A stretch of 64,000 nt of DNA from positions 809,501 to 873,500 of the forward strand of contig JACEEZ010022714.1 of NCBI GenBank assembly GCA_016584305.1, read 5' to 3'. The stretch comes from Chionoecetes opilio. Lineage: Eukaryota; Arthropoda; Malacostraca; Decapoda; Majidae. Under the pieces are notes generated by a model. The model did no database searches. It saw only the letters and a program-made list of their open reading frames with translations, and was not told where the DNA came from. The position numbers and the translations under genes are program-made. Positions 1 to 11,629 of this stretch are shown here, piece by piece. The stretch's first letter is position 1. The number at the start of each line of letters is the position of its first letter.

Positions 1-138
1 TCCGGAAACCGGAAACTGGTTTTTGGACACGGTATCGGTATACCGGTATCGTAACTGATACCGGTGTGAGGACGTACCGGTATTATTTCCGTAAACCGGT
101 ATCGGCAATACCGGTATTTTCTTGATACCGCACAACCC
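1..138. mobile_element. Terminal part of a hAT-like element with ACCGGTAT repeats
   Basis: At least five copies of ACCGGTAT or its close variants lie in both orientations in this stretch, which then ends abruptly near GATACCGCACAACCCTA. Read on the minus strand, the edge starts TAGGGTTGTGCGGTATC and is followed by the short repeats. Subterminal arrays of a short palindromic motif next to a terminal inverted repeat are typical of non-autonomous hAT elements. The other end lies outside the window, so the family and target duplication cannot be confirmed. Confidence 0.45.
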
Positions 139-325
139 TACTAGTACTCTGACTCCCCTCCTTCCTCCCTTCAGCCCACCGGCACCGCGCTACCCTGCGG
201 GGCTCGTGCTACGCCAAGCACACGCCGCCGACTACCACACACATACATACACAATGCCTCACTGCTTACACGCACACACACCATCAACCCACTACACAAC
301 AACCACCACTATAATCATGCGTAAC

Positions 326-474
<149 letters not shown>

Positions 475-721
475 AATGGCAAACTTAGGTTTGAATTTCG
501 CGGCTGGAAAGGCTCGATGGCTATGAAGACGGGAAAACGAGTTGCTTGGTTTGAGGGGGGACGCTGGTTGTTGTTGGGCAAGAGAGGAGAGACGGGGTGG
601 AGTAGTGGTGAGGCATGCTATGGTTCAAAGCAGGGGTTGTTACCATTCTCAACCCAAGAGGGTGTGAAAAAAGTATACGCTGTGCTACCAGTTCTGTAAT
701 GAGTTGTTTAGATGCCTATAG

Positions 722-1195
722 GATGAATTTGGCCAGAAGGTTAATTATTTGGAGTTAGAAAAACAGTTACATGCTCGAGTACAACAGAGGTATGAAGGTG
801 TGTGAGAATTTGCTGATGCTTTGTATGAAATTGAGAAGAAAATGGAACAAGTTAGGAGCAGAAGCCAGGAGGACCGGCAGTGGATATTGTACACCTGGTT
901 TTGTAGGAACTTGAGGGACAGGAAAATTAGAGTGAAGCTGCAAAGGTGGTGGGAGGAACAGTCTCAGGTGCAGTGGGAGGACTTGGTACAGCGTGCAGCC
1001 GTCCAAGTGAGTGAGGCTGAACAGATCCGTCAAGAGGAGGCGGAGTTAAGGAGTGGAGAGAAATCAGAGAGGGTTGTGCGAAGTGTTCATTCTCCTACCC
1101 CATGTTCTTTGTGTGGACTGCAAGGACACCTGGGTTTCCAATGTGACAAGTTTAAGGAGTTGTTGGCCAAGAAGGCGGGAAACGGGAATCCTTGA
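722..1195 (+). pseudogene. Gag fragment of a decayed Gypsy-type retrotransposon
   Basis: The frame reads through a basic, glutamine- and arginine-rich region typical of the end of a capsid domain, is broken by an in-frame TGA near 802, and continues to 1195. Near its end is a CCHC zinc knuckle (C-x2-C-x4-H-x4-C, visible as CSLCGLQGHLGFQC), the RNA-binding motif of retrotransposon Gag. A protease and a reverse transcriptase of the same element follow on the same strand. The upstream part of Gag and any 5' LTR were not found. It is a relic because of the internal stop and the frameshifts that separate it from pol. Confidence 0.75.
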
Positions 1196-1349
1196 GGCCC
1201 AGGGGCCAGTTCTCAAGGGTTGCCACCGGCCCCCCAAAAACAGCACAGGTTGGAAGCTTAGACAAGGATACTCAGGAGATCATGGGGGAGAAGAAAAAGA
1301 AGGTTAAGTTGTTTGGAAACATTTTGGTGGTTGAAGTGCTGGTATGTCA

Positions 1350-2125
1350 GCTGGAGCCATGGCTGATTCAGGTGCCGAGGTGAGCTTGGTGACTGAGGAA
1401 TGGTACAAAGAGCACCTCCTGCCCCAGCAGACTGTGATTCATGGGATGGACATTTGAATCACAGATGCAAATGGAATGGAAATCCCCTGTTTAGGCAGGT
1501 GCAGGTGCAGGGGGACGTGGAGGCTGAGGGGTGAGTGGTGAAGGATAGTGGAATTTTTGTAAAACGCTGTGCTGGAGAGGCTGGTGTGGTACAAGGGACT
1601 CACGTACCAGTGTTGCTGGGGATGAATGTTCTGGCATAATTAGTGAGTGGACGGCAGAACACGGAAGAAAGGACTGTGCAACTGGGATTGGGCGAGAAGT
1701 GGGGAAAGTGTGTTCGGGCAGTGGAGGCCAGATTGAGAGTGCTGCAACAGCCACTGGGATGGGCTGTGGTACAGCAGCATCAGGATTTGATGGTTCCTGC
1801 AGGTACCAGAAGGGTGCTGAAAGTGTTTGTGGGAAACTTGCGGGAAGTGGATGTGGATAGTGTGGTGATGGAACCCTTAGAGCTTGCTGATGGTTACTAG
1901 GTGCCTGAGGGTGTGTGCGTTTTCTCCAGTTATACAAGAGTAATTAATGGAGAAGGATGGGTGACAGTGGGCAATTTGGGAAAGACAGATGTGCGGTTCA
2001 GACCACAATGGAAGGTAGCAAAGGTATCCTATGGACGGGAAGTCACCATGGGGAGAGTTCATGGATACACAACGGCAGAGACTGTAGGCTACCCCTGGCA
2101 GTGGCTCGGCAGTTTAGGAACCGCA
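1350..2125 (+). pseudogene. Protease and linker region of the same Gypsy relic
   Basis: At about 1358-1403 the frame contains ADSGAEVSLVTEEWY, which carries the D-S-G-A active-site signature of a retropepsin-type aspartic protease. Downstream, at about 1600-1630, is a stretch ending LLGMNVLA, resembling the ILG-x-N substrate-binding end of such proteases. Stops occur at about 1456 and 1638, and the next 500 bp can be read as a linker in shifting frames up to the reverse transcriptase. It lies between the zinc-knuckle Gag and the RT, the usual Gypsy order. It is non-functional as it stands. Confidence 0.6.
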
Positions 2126-2932
2126 TAGGGTTGAGTGTAGATGAGAGTCAAGTTGATTCAGTACAGTTGGAGAGGCTGGATAAGCTGCTCTATAAGTATC
2201 AGAGTGTATTTGCAGAAGATGACCAGGATTTAGGCCCGGTGTGCCCATGGAGTGGAGCATGAGATTCATCTTAGCAGTGATGTGCCCATTCGATTGCCAT
2301 ACAGACATCTGCCTCCAGCGTGTATCACTGAAGTGAAGGCTCATGTGAAGGGACTCTTGACTCAAGGAGTGATAGAGGAGAGTGTAAGCCCCTATGCGGC
2401 CCCTATAGTGTTGGTGAGAAAAAAAGACAGATCGTTGCGACTTTGTGTAGACTATCGAAGGTTGAATGAGGTTACAGTGAAAGATGTTTTTCCATTGCAG
2501 AAAGTGCAGGATACAGTTGATGCCTTGGCTGGAGCACAGTATTTCTCTTCCTTTGATCTGGCGGCAGGTTACCATCAAATACGTGTGAGGGCAGAAGATC
2601 GGCCCAAGACTGCTTTTGTAACACCATTTGGGCATTATCAATATGTGCGGTGTCCCATGGGGTTGTCTAACAGTCCAGCCACATTCCAAAGGTTTATGTA
2701 ACATGTGTTTAGTGATAAGATTTTTGTGACTCTGCTGGTTTATTTGGATGAATTGTTGGTGTTTGCTCGTAGTATTGATGAACATTTGGATAGGTTGGAA
2801 GAGATGTTGGAACTTTTGGGGAAACATGGACTGAAGCTGAACCCCTCCGAATGCCATATCCTATATTTGACCCAGGTCAAATACCTTGGTTTTGTTATAT
2901 CCAAGAGGAGTGGGATGCTATCCAAGCACTAG
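2126..2932 (+). pseudogene. Reverse transcriptase of the Gypsy relic, truncated
   Basis: Two consecutive frames give the classic Ty3/Gypsy RT blocks: LRLCVDYRRLN, SSFDLAAGYHQIRV, the block ending TPFGHYQYVRCPMGL and SPATFQRF. There is a stop codon at 2699-2701 and then VYLDELLVF. The catalytic YxDD box therefore reads YLDE, so the second catalytic aspartate is lost. Similarity ends at about 2932 in the RT thumb (LGFVISKRSG); RNase H and integrase are missing. The break coincides with the upstream side of the neighbouring BEL/Pao element, suggesting the BEL element inserted here or that the rest was deleted. Confidence 0.88.
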
Positions 2933-3294
2933 GTGGATACTGGTCTGATACAGAGATAGAAACACCAGTTTCCCCGCCCCCTTTGGTTTAAACAATCCTG
3001 GACTTGGCCGCCATAAACAGGCCGCCGTACTCGCCCGCCGTACCTGCCCGCTGAGCCACAGACAGCCACCATACAGGCCGCATTTAAGCTATCATCCGCC
3101 AACAATGTTTGTGAAGTTAGTTAAATTAAATAAAGTGGTGGATGGTTATAGGCCTGGCTCCGCGCCTTGGTAGGCCGAGTCAACGGCACACCCACACTTA
3201 GAATTAGATTAAATTAGGGAACCCTAACTCATAAACTTAAATCCAACTTGTTATTTTATTTTATTTTTTTCATTTCATCTAATCAATTAAAATC
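2933..3294 (+). other. Presumed 5' LTR/leader of the BEL/Pao element
   Basis: This 360-bp non-coding stretch lies between the Gypsy relic and the BEL/Pao start codon. It contains CG-rich repeats of the type GGCCGCC/GCCCGCCGTAC and an AATAAA at about 3127, as expected in an LTR. I could not define an LTR border or a primer-binding site, and I found no second copy downstream of the BEL pol near 22.7 kb. The assignment rests only on position. Confidence 0.35.
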
Positions 3295-3364
3295 ATGGCG
3301 GAAGGGACTAAACCATTAGCAGCTAAATTAGGATGGCTTACACGAATATATAAAAAGTGTGAGG
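3295..3364 (+). pseudogene. First 23 codons of BEL/Pao Gag, split from the rest by a Gypsy insertion
   Basis: An ATG at 3295 opens a frame of 23 codons (start MAEGTKPLAAK) that runs exactly to the target duplication GAGG at 3361-3364. The same GAGG follows the right LTR at 12166-12169, and removing the Gypsy element plus one GAGG keeps the reading frame with the BEL Gag at 12166. This identifies the piece as the N-terminus of that Gag, too short to be seen on its own. The rest of the gene is 8.8 kb away. Confidence 0.8.
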
Positions 3365-3900
3365 TGTAAAGTGACTTTTGGGTATGTCACTTTTAGGGTG
3401 AGCAGAAACAGATAACTCTGCTTTTGATAGTGGTTTATTAATTTGGGTAAAAGGTAACACAGGTGAGGTGACTCGCGGAGTGGTGAGTTGCTCCTGCCGT
3501 GGATTTGGATGGCTTGTGACTTGAAGGCTTGTGAGTTGCTGGTACGGAGGTCTGTGTTCAAGTGTCTTGTCTCTACCAGAGATCCTTTATAAAGAGCCAG
3601 GATACTCAAGACCTGACACCTGATGATCTGACTACCCGACGATCTGACTACCTGACACCTGATGATCTGACGACCTGACACCTAATCCCTTAATGGGCAG
3701 TCGGCGAGATCATAGGTGATGTCGCCATGAAAAGTGGGAGGCGAGTACTAGGAAAAGGTATTAAGAGAGAGGCGTGACCTGACGGGTAATTAACCAGGTG
3801 TTCCAGGATCAGACATCAAGTATACAGAACACAGAACACAGAACACAGAACACAGTTGAACACATAGTTGAACATCAATAATACTAATACTAATACTACA
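3365..3900 (-). repeat. 3' LTR of the Gypsy element
   Basis: This copy is 536 bp long, begins TGTAAAGTGAC and ends ACTAATACTACA on the plus strand. It contains a short tandem GAACACA/CACAGAA run at about 3826-3860 and a series of CTGACNACCTGA/GATGATCTGAC repeats at about 3605-3680. It matches 11630-12165 throughout. Confidence 0.96.
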
Positions 3901-4239
3901 TATGCTCGGTGACGCTACCCGAGATGTCCTCATCTCGTCAAAAGGAATAATCATGAAACTGAACAAAGTAGATGGGACACAATAGAAATGGACACAAAAC
4001 ATACCTATCTATATATATTAGAATAGAAAATAGGAGAAGGACACAGGAAAAGGATACGTACTCGTAAAATATAATGTGGAAACATAAATCGTGGAAGGTA
4101 CCGGCATGGTACAAAATATATACATATAACTAAACTAATCTAAAACATAGACATAAGAGTACGAAAAAAAATATTGAAACATACAATCCTATGTACAAAA
4201 TTACATCATGAGGTACATGGAAAAGAGAAACAAAAGGAG
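3901..4239 (-). other. 3' untranslated region of the Gypsy element
   Basis: About 340 bp between the end of pol and the 3' LTR. It is AT-rich and has no convincing reading frame. The bases directly adjoining the LTR are not purine-rich on the coding strand, so the expected polypurine tract is missing or displaced. Confidence 0.6.
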
Positions 4240-7200
4240 TTACTTCTCACTACTACGGAGGAAATAACGGTGGCTAGAGGATTGGGGAGCTGGTGAAGGA
4301 GTAGTAGAAGTAGCTGGTTGAGGCTGTGATTGAGAGGGGTGAGATTCAGCAGGAACGGGGTTAGGGTCCTCACAGTTAAGGCCTGTGGAAACTTTCTTAA
4401 GAGAATCAAGGTGGGCAACTTTCCTAGTGCCGTCAGTTAAGTGAAGCAACTGAACCTTATTCCCATGTTCCTGAGCTATGACCCGGAATAGGCCGTCAAA
4501 CTTAGGGTCTAATTTGGAGTGTTTGATTGCAACAAGGGAATACACAATGTCACCTATGTCAAGTGTAAATGTGAAAGCTGATTTATTGTGATATAGGAGC
4601 ATATCAGCTTTAGAGAGAGCAAGTGATTGTTGGATACGTTGGTGTATTTGTTGGAACGTGTGAACCTTAGTCTTGACAAAGTCATCATAGTTGTATATAG
4701 GCTTAGAAGGTTTGGACAAAAGATCATAAGGAAGACATTTGTCCTGAGCAAACAGAATGTAATGTGGTGTCTCAGAGACAGACTTGTTGATGGTGGAATT
4801 GAGAGAAGCCATCACCTGAGGAGCATAGGTGTCCCAAAGGGTGTCAGTGTCAGGAATAATGGAGCGTAAAGTGTTGAGGATTTTACGGTTGCAACGTTCT
4901 ACCAAACCGTTAGCACTGGGGCGGTAAGCAAGAACATTACACTTCCTGATATTGAACTGTTGGCACAAGGAATCAAGAACTTGATTAACAAACTCAGTGC
5001 CGTTATCAGACAACAGAACCTTGGGAGTAGTGAAAGGACAAATGACATGATCAAGAAATGCACGTGCCACTGTTTGTGCTGATTTGTTAGGCAGTGGAGC
5101 AAGAATGGAAAAAACGTGAAAAATGATCAACAGCAACCATTAAATATTGATTTCCACGTTCAGTAAGAGGGAGTTTCAACAAATCAATGCCAAGAACTTC
5201 CCATGGTGCTGAAGGCACAGGATAACTGAGAATGGGAACATGAGCATGTATATTACCTTTTGTTCTTGCACACCTATGACATACTTCAATGTAGTCATTG
5301 ATATCCTTTCTCATGGTGAGCCAGAAGAATTTAAGTCTAGCTTGTGAAAGTGATTTTTCCTTGCCAGGATGTGAAGCATTTGGTGTGTCATGAATTAGTT
5401 TAAGGACAGACTGGACATGAGTTGGAGGAATGACAAGTTGGTGGATGAGACGAGACGGTTCATGCTTGCCTGTAAGTGTGGTTGCTTTGTACAGCAACTG
5501 TTCCTGAAGGAGGTAATGTGAAAGAGAAGGAACCTTAGGAATGTCAGTCATCACCTGATTCAAGGTAATAGATGACTTTTGACCATGTGGGGTCATTGCG
5601 TTGAGCAGTGTAGAGGTCATCGTGAGAAAGCGTGTCAAATGTGGAGTTGCGTGGTGACAGGACATGTAAGTGCACAGTTGCGAGAAAGAGCATCAGCTGC
5701 AACGTTAGCTTTGCCTTGAATGTACGCAAACTCAGGCATGAAATCTTGAATTGTAAGTAACCATCGAGCCATGCGTCCTGACTGGTCCTTGGCCTTGAAG
5801 AGGTGTAGTAAGGGTTTATGATCCGTAAGGACCTTGATAGGATAGCCATGAATGAGGTAACGAAACTTCTTTAAGGACCAAATGACTGCAAGGGCTTCGA
5901 TCTCTGTCACTGCGTAGTTCTTCTCTGCCTTGTTAAGTAGACGAGAGGCATACGCGATTGGGCGTTGTTTACCATCGTGGTCTTGCATGAGTACAGCACC
6001 GAGACCAGAGTAGCTAGCGTCAGTGTTGAGAATGAAAGGTTTAGTGTAGTCAGGGTACGCAAGAACAGGTGCAGAAGTGAGAGCGTGCTTAAGAGCAGCG
6101 AAAGCGTTTTCCTGACTGTCAGACCATTGGAAGGGCACATCTTTCTTGAAGAGTGAAGTAAGTGGAGAAGCCATGGCGGCAAATCCTTTGATAAATCTGC
6201 GGTAATAGGAGCTAAGTCCTATGAAACTACGGACTTGATCTACATTGACTGGAGTAGGATAATTAGTTACAGCGCTGACTTTGTCATTTGACGTTTGAAT
6301 ACCGTCAGCGTTAATAAGATGGCCAAGAAAGGTAGTTTCTTTGCGTAAGAACGCGCATTTGGAGAGTTTAAGTTTCAAGCCTGCGTCTTGAAGACGAGTG
6401 AAAACTTTTCTGAGTTTCTGGAGATGTTCTGGGACTGATTTAGAGAAAACGATCAAGTCGTCAAGGTATGAAAAAAGTGTATTACCCATTAAACCAGTGA
6501 ATATGGAATTGATCAAGCGTTGGAACGTCGCGGGTGATCCAGAAAGACCCATAGGCATACGACAGTACTGGTAATGTCCTGAGGGTGTAGAAAAAGCAGT
6601 GTATTCACGGCTTTCTGCGTCAAGTTCGACTTGCCAGAAGCCGGAGCACAAATCCAAGGTGGAAAAAAACAGTGTTATGATCACCTAAATTCTGCAAAAT
6701 ATCCTCGAGGACTGGCATGGGATACCGAGAAGGAACAGTCAGTTTGTTAAGAGCTCTGAAATCGACTACAGGACGCCATTCGCCTGAGCTCTTTGGAACC
6801 AGGAACATTGGGCTATTGAATGGACTGCTCGAGTCTTCAATGATTCCATCAGTTAGCATTTCGGAGACCATGCGATCGACAATGGCATTCTTACTGTGGG
6901 CCATGCGATACGCTGGTATGTAGGCAGGTTGGGCGTCTTTTATAAGCTTAATCTTATGAGTGACGATGTTGGTTTTACCTAGTGTCTCACCGGGGAGAGA
7001 CACAATACTCCTGAAGTCGGTCAAGAGTTGAATAAGCTCATCCTGTGAATCTGGATGGTCTGTGGTTTGCACATGAGCTTGAAGGTCAGACAAATTTGAA
7101 GGTGCCTGAACTGAAATGGAGTTAACTGAACTCGTGGACTCTTGTGGACATTCGTCGACACGAACGTCAGCTGGGTAGACGTAAAATGTACAAAGACGTG

Positions 7201-8101
7201 TACCACCAGTGAGAGTGACTGGAACTGTGGAGACGTTAACCACATAAAGGTTTGATCTGCCATGATTTTTGAGTCTGCACAGAGCTGCAGGAACAGCTAG
7301 AGCAGAATGAGTGACCGTCTCAGGGAGAGACATAGCATCGACGTTCGAAACGCCTTTTACCCGAACGTCTACCAGGGTGCAGGTGTGTGGTAGAAGCTCA
7401 ACGTTGGAAGAGATGACAGCGTGACAGTGCTTAGCTTGGTCTTCTAAGACCTTGTAAAGTGAGACTTCTGGGATTGGAGTGGTGTTATTGGACGTAGAAG
7501 CGTCTGTGGCTACATACGCGATGAAAGTCTTACGTTTTCGTTTTGAGCGAGAAAGGCGACCAGCGGAACGACGACATGGTCTGGATGGTGAATGTTGGTT
7601 AGGCATTGCAAGTGGAGAACTAGGAATGGAGAACACTTGTATCAGAGATTTGTCAGTAGGAGTGCATGTGGAATCAAGAGCTTGTGAAGACACGGGAGAG
7701 TCGCATGCAGTGGAGGAGACAATGTCAGTGTGAACAGAGTCAGGAAAAGCTCTAGATTGTTTCAAAACCTCTGGAATGAAACGTTCACGCCAATAGATTC
7801 CATGTAAGCGTGGGTATAGGTCTATCTGTTGTTGGGTTAGAGCAGGACGGCCAATGAGAGCGTCAGCTGGAATGGTTATGCCGTCTGCTATATAGTAAGT
7901 CAGGCTGACAGGTGGCAAGTCAGGACATAGGTAGGTGTTAAACATAACTTTACCTAGAGTAGTGAGTGCGGTTCCATCGATTCCACAAAGTTGCAGGTCA
8001 GAAGGTTCTAAAATTATTAATTTACGATGACGCACAAATCTGATGTTATCAAAGCACTCTTTAGTCATGATATTTACTGAAGAACCTGTATCAACAAACA
8101 A
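4240..8101 (-). pseudogene. pol: Gypsy pol: protease, RT, RNase H, integrase in four frames
   Basis: Reading on the minus strand, the protease active site is FVDTGSS (just below 8101). The RT blocks are VVDFRALNKL, then TLDLCSGFWQVELD, GHYQYCRMPMGL and the intact catalytic box YLDDLIVF. RNase H has the catalytic start of ILNTDASYSGLGAVL and ends near AADALSRN. The integrase shows an H-x-H and C-x2-C zinc domain (CHRCARTKG), first Asp in GIDLLKL, second in LSDNGTEF and Glu in LVERCNRKI. Three frame changes break pol near 6660, 5650 and 5110. Those at 6660 and 5110 fall in runs of A, so single-base indels there (real or from assembly) would explain them. All catalytic residues are present. Confidence 0.9.
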
Positions 8102-8368
8102 GGTGAAGTAGTGTGGTTGACTTCAGCTTGTAAAATCATTGGGTCCTCCCAAAGTGTATTAGAAATGGTATACAAACGGAGTGAAGGTTCATCTGTGTGA
8201 TCTGGTTCGTGTTTCTTGGAGGAGGTGCACGTCGTGTGGTAGTCATTGAGGGTTATACTGTTGTGAATGGCGAGGAGATTGTGGTCCTTCACGACCGTCA
8301 GAGGTGTCGTGTTGCTGTGAATAGCGAGGAGCGTTTGTTCCTACGCGACATTCAGAAGTGTCGTGACC
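8102..8368 (-). pseudogene. Gag-protease junction of the Gypsy element
   Basis: The minus-strand frames here run from the hAT target site (8361-8368) toward the protease, with a shift just above 8101. Together with the segment at 9547 and above they form one Gag-Pro region once the hAT element is disregarded. The residues on either side of the insertion include Cys and His spaced as in a second zinc-knuckle-like motif, so the insertion probably cuts that motif. The function is inferred from position only. Confidence 0.55.
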
Positions 8369-9538
8369 CAGAGCTGGGCACTTCCGTACCTCTGTCCGTA
8401 CCTCCGTACCTCCGTACCTACGGACTTCCAAACTAGGTCCGGAAGTCCGGAGGTACGGAAAGTTTTTCAAAGGTACGGAAGTAACAGGTACGGACCTGCG
8501 AAATTTGGGTCCGTACTTCCGTACCTGATATTTTCTATGATGAAAAAAAAAAAAAACGAAGACGAAAAAAACAGTCCACAGAATAACTTTCACGCGTTTT
8601 GGCGGGCAATTTGCCACTAGCTGTCAGCTGATCATTTCCTAAGGCGAGATCCGTGCATCTGTGGTGCCTGGTAAACACCAAACGTGCGGCATCAAGCTCA
8701 AGATCAACAACGTTTTATGTTTACAGTCACATCACCCGGCAACGCGTTTCAAAGTTTCACTGCTATTGCTTACTGTTAGTGTTTACAAACTAAACATGGA
8801 CAAATACGTGAAAAGAAGTGATAGCGACAGGAGCAGGAGTGTGTCTGGGGATAGTAGCTGTAGTAGTGTGAGCTACAGGACCAGCACGCCTGCACCATCT
8901 GCGTCCAGAACCCATACACCACAGGGGACGTCAGATATTTCTTTGTCTGACGTGGAGCTGGACTCCTCCCAGCTGTTCACCCAGGACATAGAGGAGAGTG
9001 GGAGGATCAGAGGAAGAGGCAGGAGGGCACCAGACAGCTGGTGTGGTGTGGTCAGCTGGTGTGGTTTGAGCAGCTGGTGTTTGTGAGGGGCAACATGCAC
9101 CTCCTAGGCTACAAGGAGGTGTAGCAGCAGTACAAGGAGGAGAAGGAAGTGGAGTAGGAGTTATACACTCTAGAATAAACTTGTGATTTAAACTAATTAT
9201 TCATTTCACTCATTTGTGAACTGTGAAGACTGGAGACAAATTTTATTTTAATTGATTTGATGATTATTTGATGGTAAATATATATTGCTATATATATTTA
9301 TGAAGCTCTGATGTATTATAGCCTTGTATTTTGTTTTATTTTGAGGTACGACTATATTTTTTCAGGCGCTTTTTAATAGTTATAGGGTACAGGTACGGAG
9401 GTACGGAGGTACGGAGGTACGGGTACGGACAGAACAAAGTAAAATAAGGTACGGAAGTACAGGTACGGACGACCCGCGTCCCGAAGTACGGAAGTACAGG
9501 TACGGACTACCCCAAATCCAGGAACGTGCCCAGCTCTG
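8369..9538 (+). mobile_element. Non-autonomous hAT element inserted in the Gypsy element
   Basis: The ends are inverted repeats CAGAGCTGGGCAC (left) and GTGCCCAGCTCTG (right), and perfect 8-bp duplications TCGTGACC stand at 8361-8368 and 9539-9546. The 8-bp target duplication and CAG-type ends identify the hAT superfamily. Next to each end are many copies of GTACGGA/TCCGTAC in opposite orientation (8384-8530, 9385-9510), which is typical of transposase-binding subterminal repeats. At 1170 bp it is too short for a hAT transposase. It interrupts the Gypsy gag-pro region, so it moved after that element landed. Confidence 0.93.
8796..9086 (+). pseudogene. 5' remnant of a probable hAT transposase gene
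   Basis: Inside the hAT element an ATG at 8796 opens a 96-codon frame starting MDKYVKRSDSDRSRSV, rich in Ser, Thr and Arg and then acidic. It ends in a low-complexity run after GRIRGRGRR. An AATAAA follows at about 9174. The arrangement (leader, start of a hydrophilic frame, sudden end, polyadenylation-like signal, right terminus) is what an internal deletion of an autonomous hAT element leaves. No BED finger or hAT dimerisation motif is left, so the identity is inferred from position. Confidence 0.4.
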
Positions 9539-9546
9539 TCGTGACC

Positions 9547-10456
9547 ACATTGACCATGGTGATCACAAAAGCGTGGAACATACTGCCGGTTTGGAAAATG
9601 ACGTTGTCGTATGAAGCAACGCTCGATAGTGTGTCCCTTCTTTTTGCAGTAATAGCAATATGAGGCAGGTGAGTGATTAGCACGGGACTGTCGTGAATGT
9701 GAAGATGAGCGTTGTCTTTGGAGATTGTTTGAGGGTGAACGAGTGTTTGAGTTGAAAGGAGGACGAGAAGTGTTTCGGGGTTTGGTGGTGTTGGTTTTGG
9801 TGTTGTGTAGATACAGCAGCAGACATAGAAGAATGTGCATTGTTTGCAAACACTAGTGACGAAGAGTCCTCAAAATTGGAAGTAAATGCAGTTAAGGTGT
9901 CTGTTGGAGCAAAGTGAAAGTGTTTATCAGACGCCTGTTTAGCTGTGGAAGGGTGTATGAGGAACATGTAAGTGTAGTATCCAAAAAGGTTAGCGACAGC
10001 TTGTAGAGTCATTTTCCCATCTTCGTCAACCCATTCCGAAAATTCTAGCTGTCTTATTAAGTCTAACTTGACGTTAGAAGATTGTTGTAAGGCCGACATA
10101 ACTGGGATAGGGTGTTCTTGCCTTTTGTGAGTGTCTGCAAGTCTAAAGAGTGGAGCAAGGATACCGGATTTCTGACTGCCACTGAAATATTTATTGAATG
10201 TGGCCTTATATTCGTCATATGTCTTAATTGTCAGAAATAAATCACTCTGCAGGTATTGTCCTGCAAGGCAGTTAGACAAGTCACATCGGGACTTTAGTTG
10301 AGCTATTTTGATTGTATCTTCAGTGATGTTACGACGCGCGATCTCATCGTCAACATCTTTGAGTAATATGTGTACAGGAATATTGTTGCCTGTGAATTTG
10401 GGAAGGGAAGGAACCTCATGCACCAAGGTGACTGAAGTTGGCGCTGGTGGTGGCAT
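9547..10456 (-). pseudogene. gag: Gypsy Gag (capsid and zinc knuckle), two frames
   Basis: The minus-strand frame starts at an ATG at 10456 (MPPPAPTSVTLVHEVPSLP); an upstream in-frame ATG at 10507 is the alternative. The first 200 or so residues form an alpha-helical capsid-like region with PKFTGNN near the start. The frame changes near 9800. The other frame then gives a basic Arg/Ser-rich linker and the zinc knuckle CYYCKKKGHTIERC (C-x2-C-x4-H-x4-C). The hAT insertion at 9538 ends the segment. The shift could be a natural gag-pol type frameshift or an indel; it lies upstream of the knuckle, which favours an indel. Confidence 0.75.
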
Positions 10457-10507
10457 GATGACAGGTGAATTTGTGAAGAAGAAAGGAATAAAAATATCCG
10501 AGTACAC

Positions 10508-11629
10508 TAACAGTTATGGCAAATAATGATAATAATACTAATAATGTAATATCCTAGATAAGAGTACGTAGATATGGAAAACACGCGAGAGAACGTGAAT
10601 AAAAGTGAAATAACACAGTGTAAGTTGGAGAGTGTTAGTGTATCACTTATGTAACAAAAGCATATGTGAGTGTGGAGTGTCAGTCTATCACTTATGTAAC
10701 AAAAGAAAAAAAAAAGCAAAGGACTAAATAAAAGAGCCGTTACGCTCACAATGTACAAATACCGTAACTCAGTGGAAACCCATAAAGTCCAAAGGGCAGG
10801 AGTATCAGACACGGACAGACACTGTGAGGCGGACGCTGTAACAGTCACACAGCGTTGCGGGTATGACAGGTCAGGATACCTAGGGAGGTCAAGTTCTTAT
10901 CAGCACACAATCCTAAATAAAAAAATAATAACAAGGTGGAAACACAAAAGAGATGGCACTACCAAAAAATTTAAACCAGAAAATGAATGTAGACACAAGC
11001 TATAGGGTATTGAAAGCACATGGGAAAAAATATAATAATGATATGGTACTTAACGAATGTTTGAAGACTTGGTGGAGGATGCTGTGGAAGGAGATGTGGA
11101 GGAGATGAATCGAAGCGGCGCGGCGTGGAAAAGCAGAGACGAGGTGGACTGCCTGCGTGTGGATGAAAGTGATGTAGACAGCTTCGATGGTGATTGAGGA
11201 ACCGCGTATGTGGATGCGTTTGGGCAGCCTGGTGGGAATGCCGTGTGGAGATCGCGTAGAAGCACGGGAGGGGCGCGAAGGGTGGCCCGGTGTTGAGATG
11301 ACGTGGGCGGCCAGGCGTTGTCGTGGATGTGGTGGAGGAGGCAGGCGTGGAACGTCACGTGGTGGTGGAGGTGGACGGCAGGCGTGGAACGTCACGTGGA
11401 TGTGGAGGTGGAAGGCCTCGGTGGTGGATGTGGTGGAGGAGGCGGCAGCGTTGTCCCACGTGGAGGAAAGTGGACGATGTTGAATTACGCAGCGTGGAAG
11501 TCCGGGCGGCGTAGGTGGAAGCGATGTGGCGGTGTGGCGTGGAAGTCCGGGCGGCGTAGGTGGAGGCGATGTGGCGGCGTGGCGTGGAAGTGATTAACCT
11601 GTTACCATATCCCACTTGCTGTCACCATG
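10508..11629 (-). other. 5' leader of the Gypsy element with GTGG-rich minisatellite
   Basis: This 1.1-kb stretch between the 5' LTR and gag has no coding frame I trust. At about 11300-11590 it holds a G-rich repeat family (GTGGAGGTGG, GTGGAACGTCACG), including two adjacent copies of a unit of about 45 bp with the core GTCCGGGCGGCGTAGGTGGA at 11491-11590. At the LTR edge lies the possible primer-binding site (minus strand of 11610-11627). Confidence 0.7.

Noticed and set aside
9677..9849. Programmed ribosomal frameshift in the Gypsy gag
   Set aside because: The shift occurs before the zinc knuckle, not at the gag-pol border, and no slippery heptamer with a following hairpin stands out. A simple indel is more likely.
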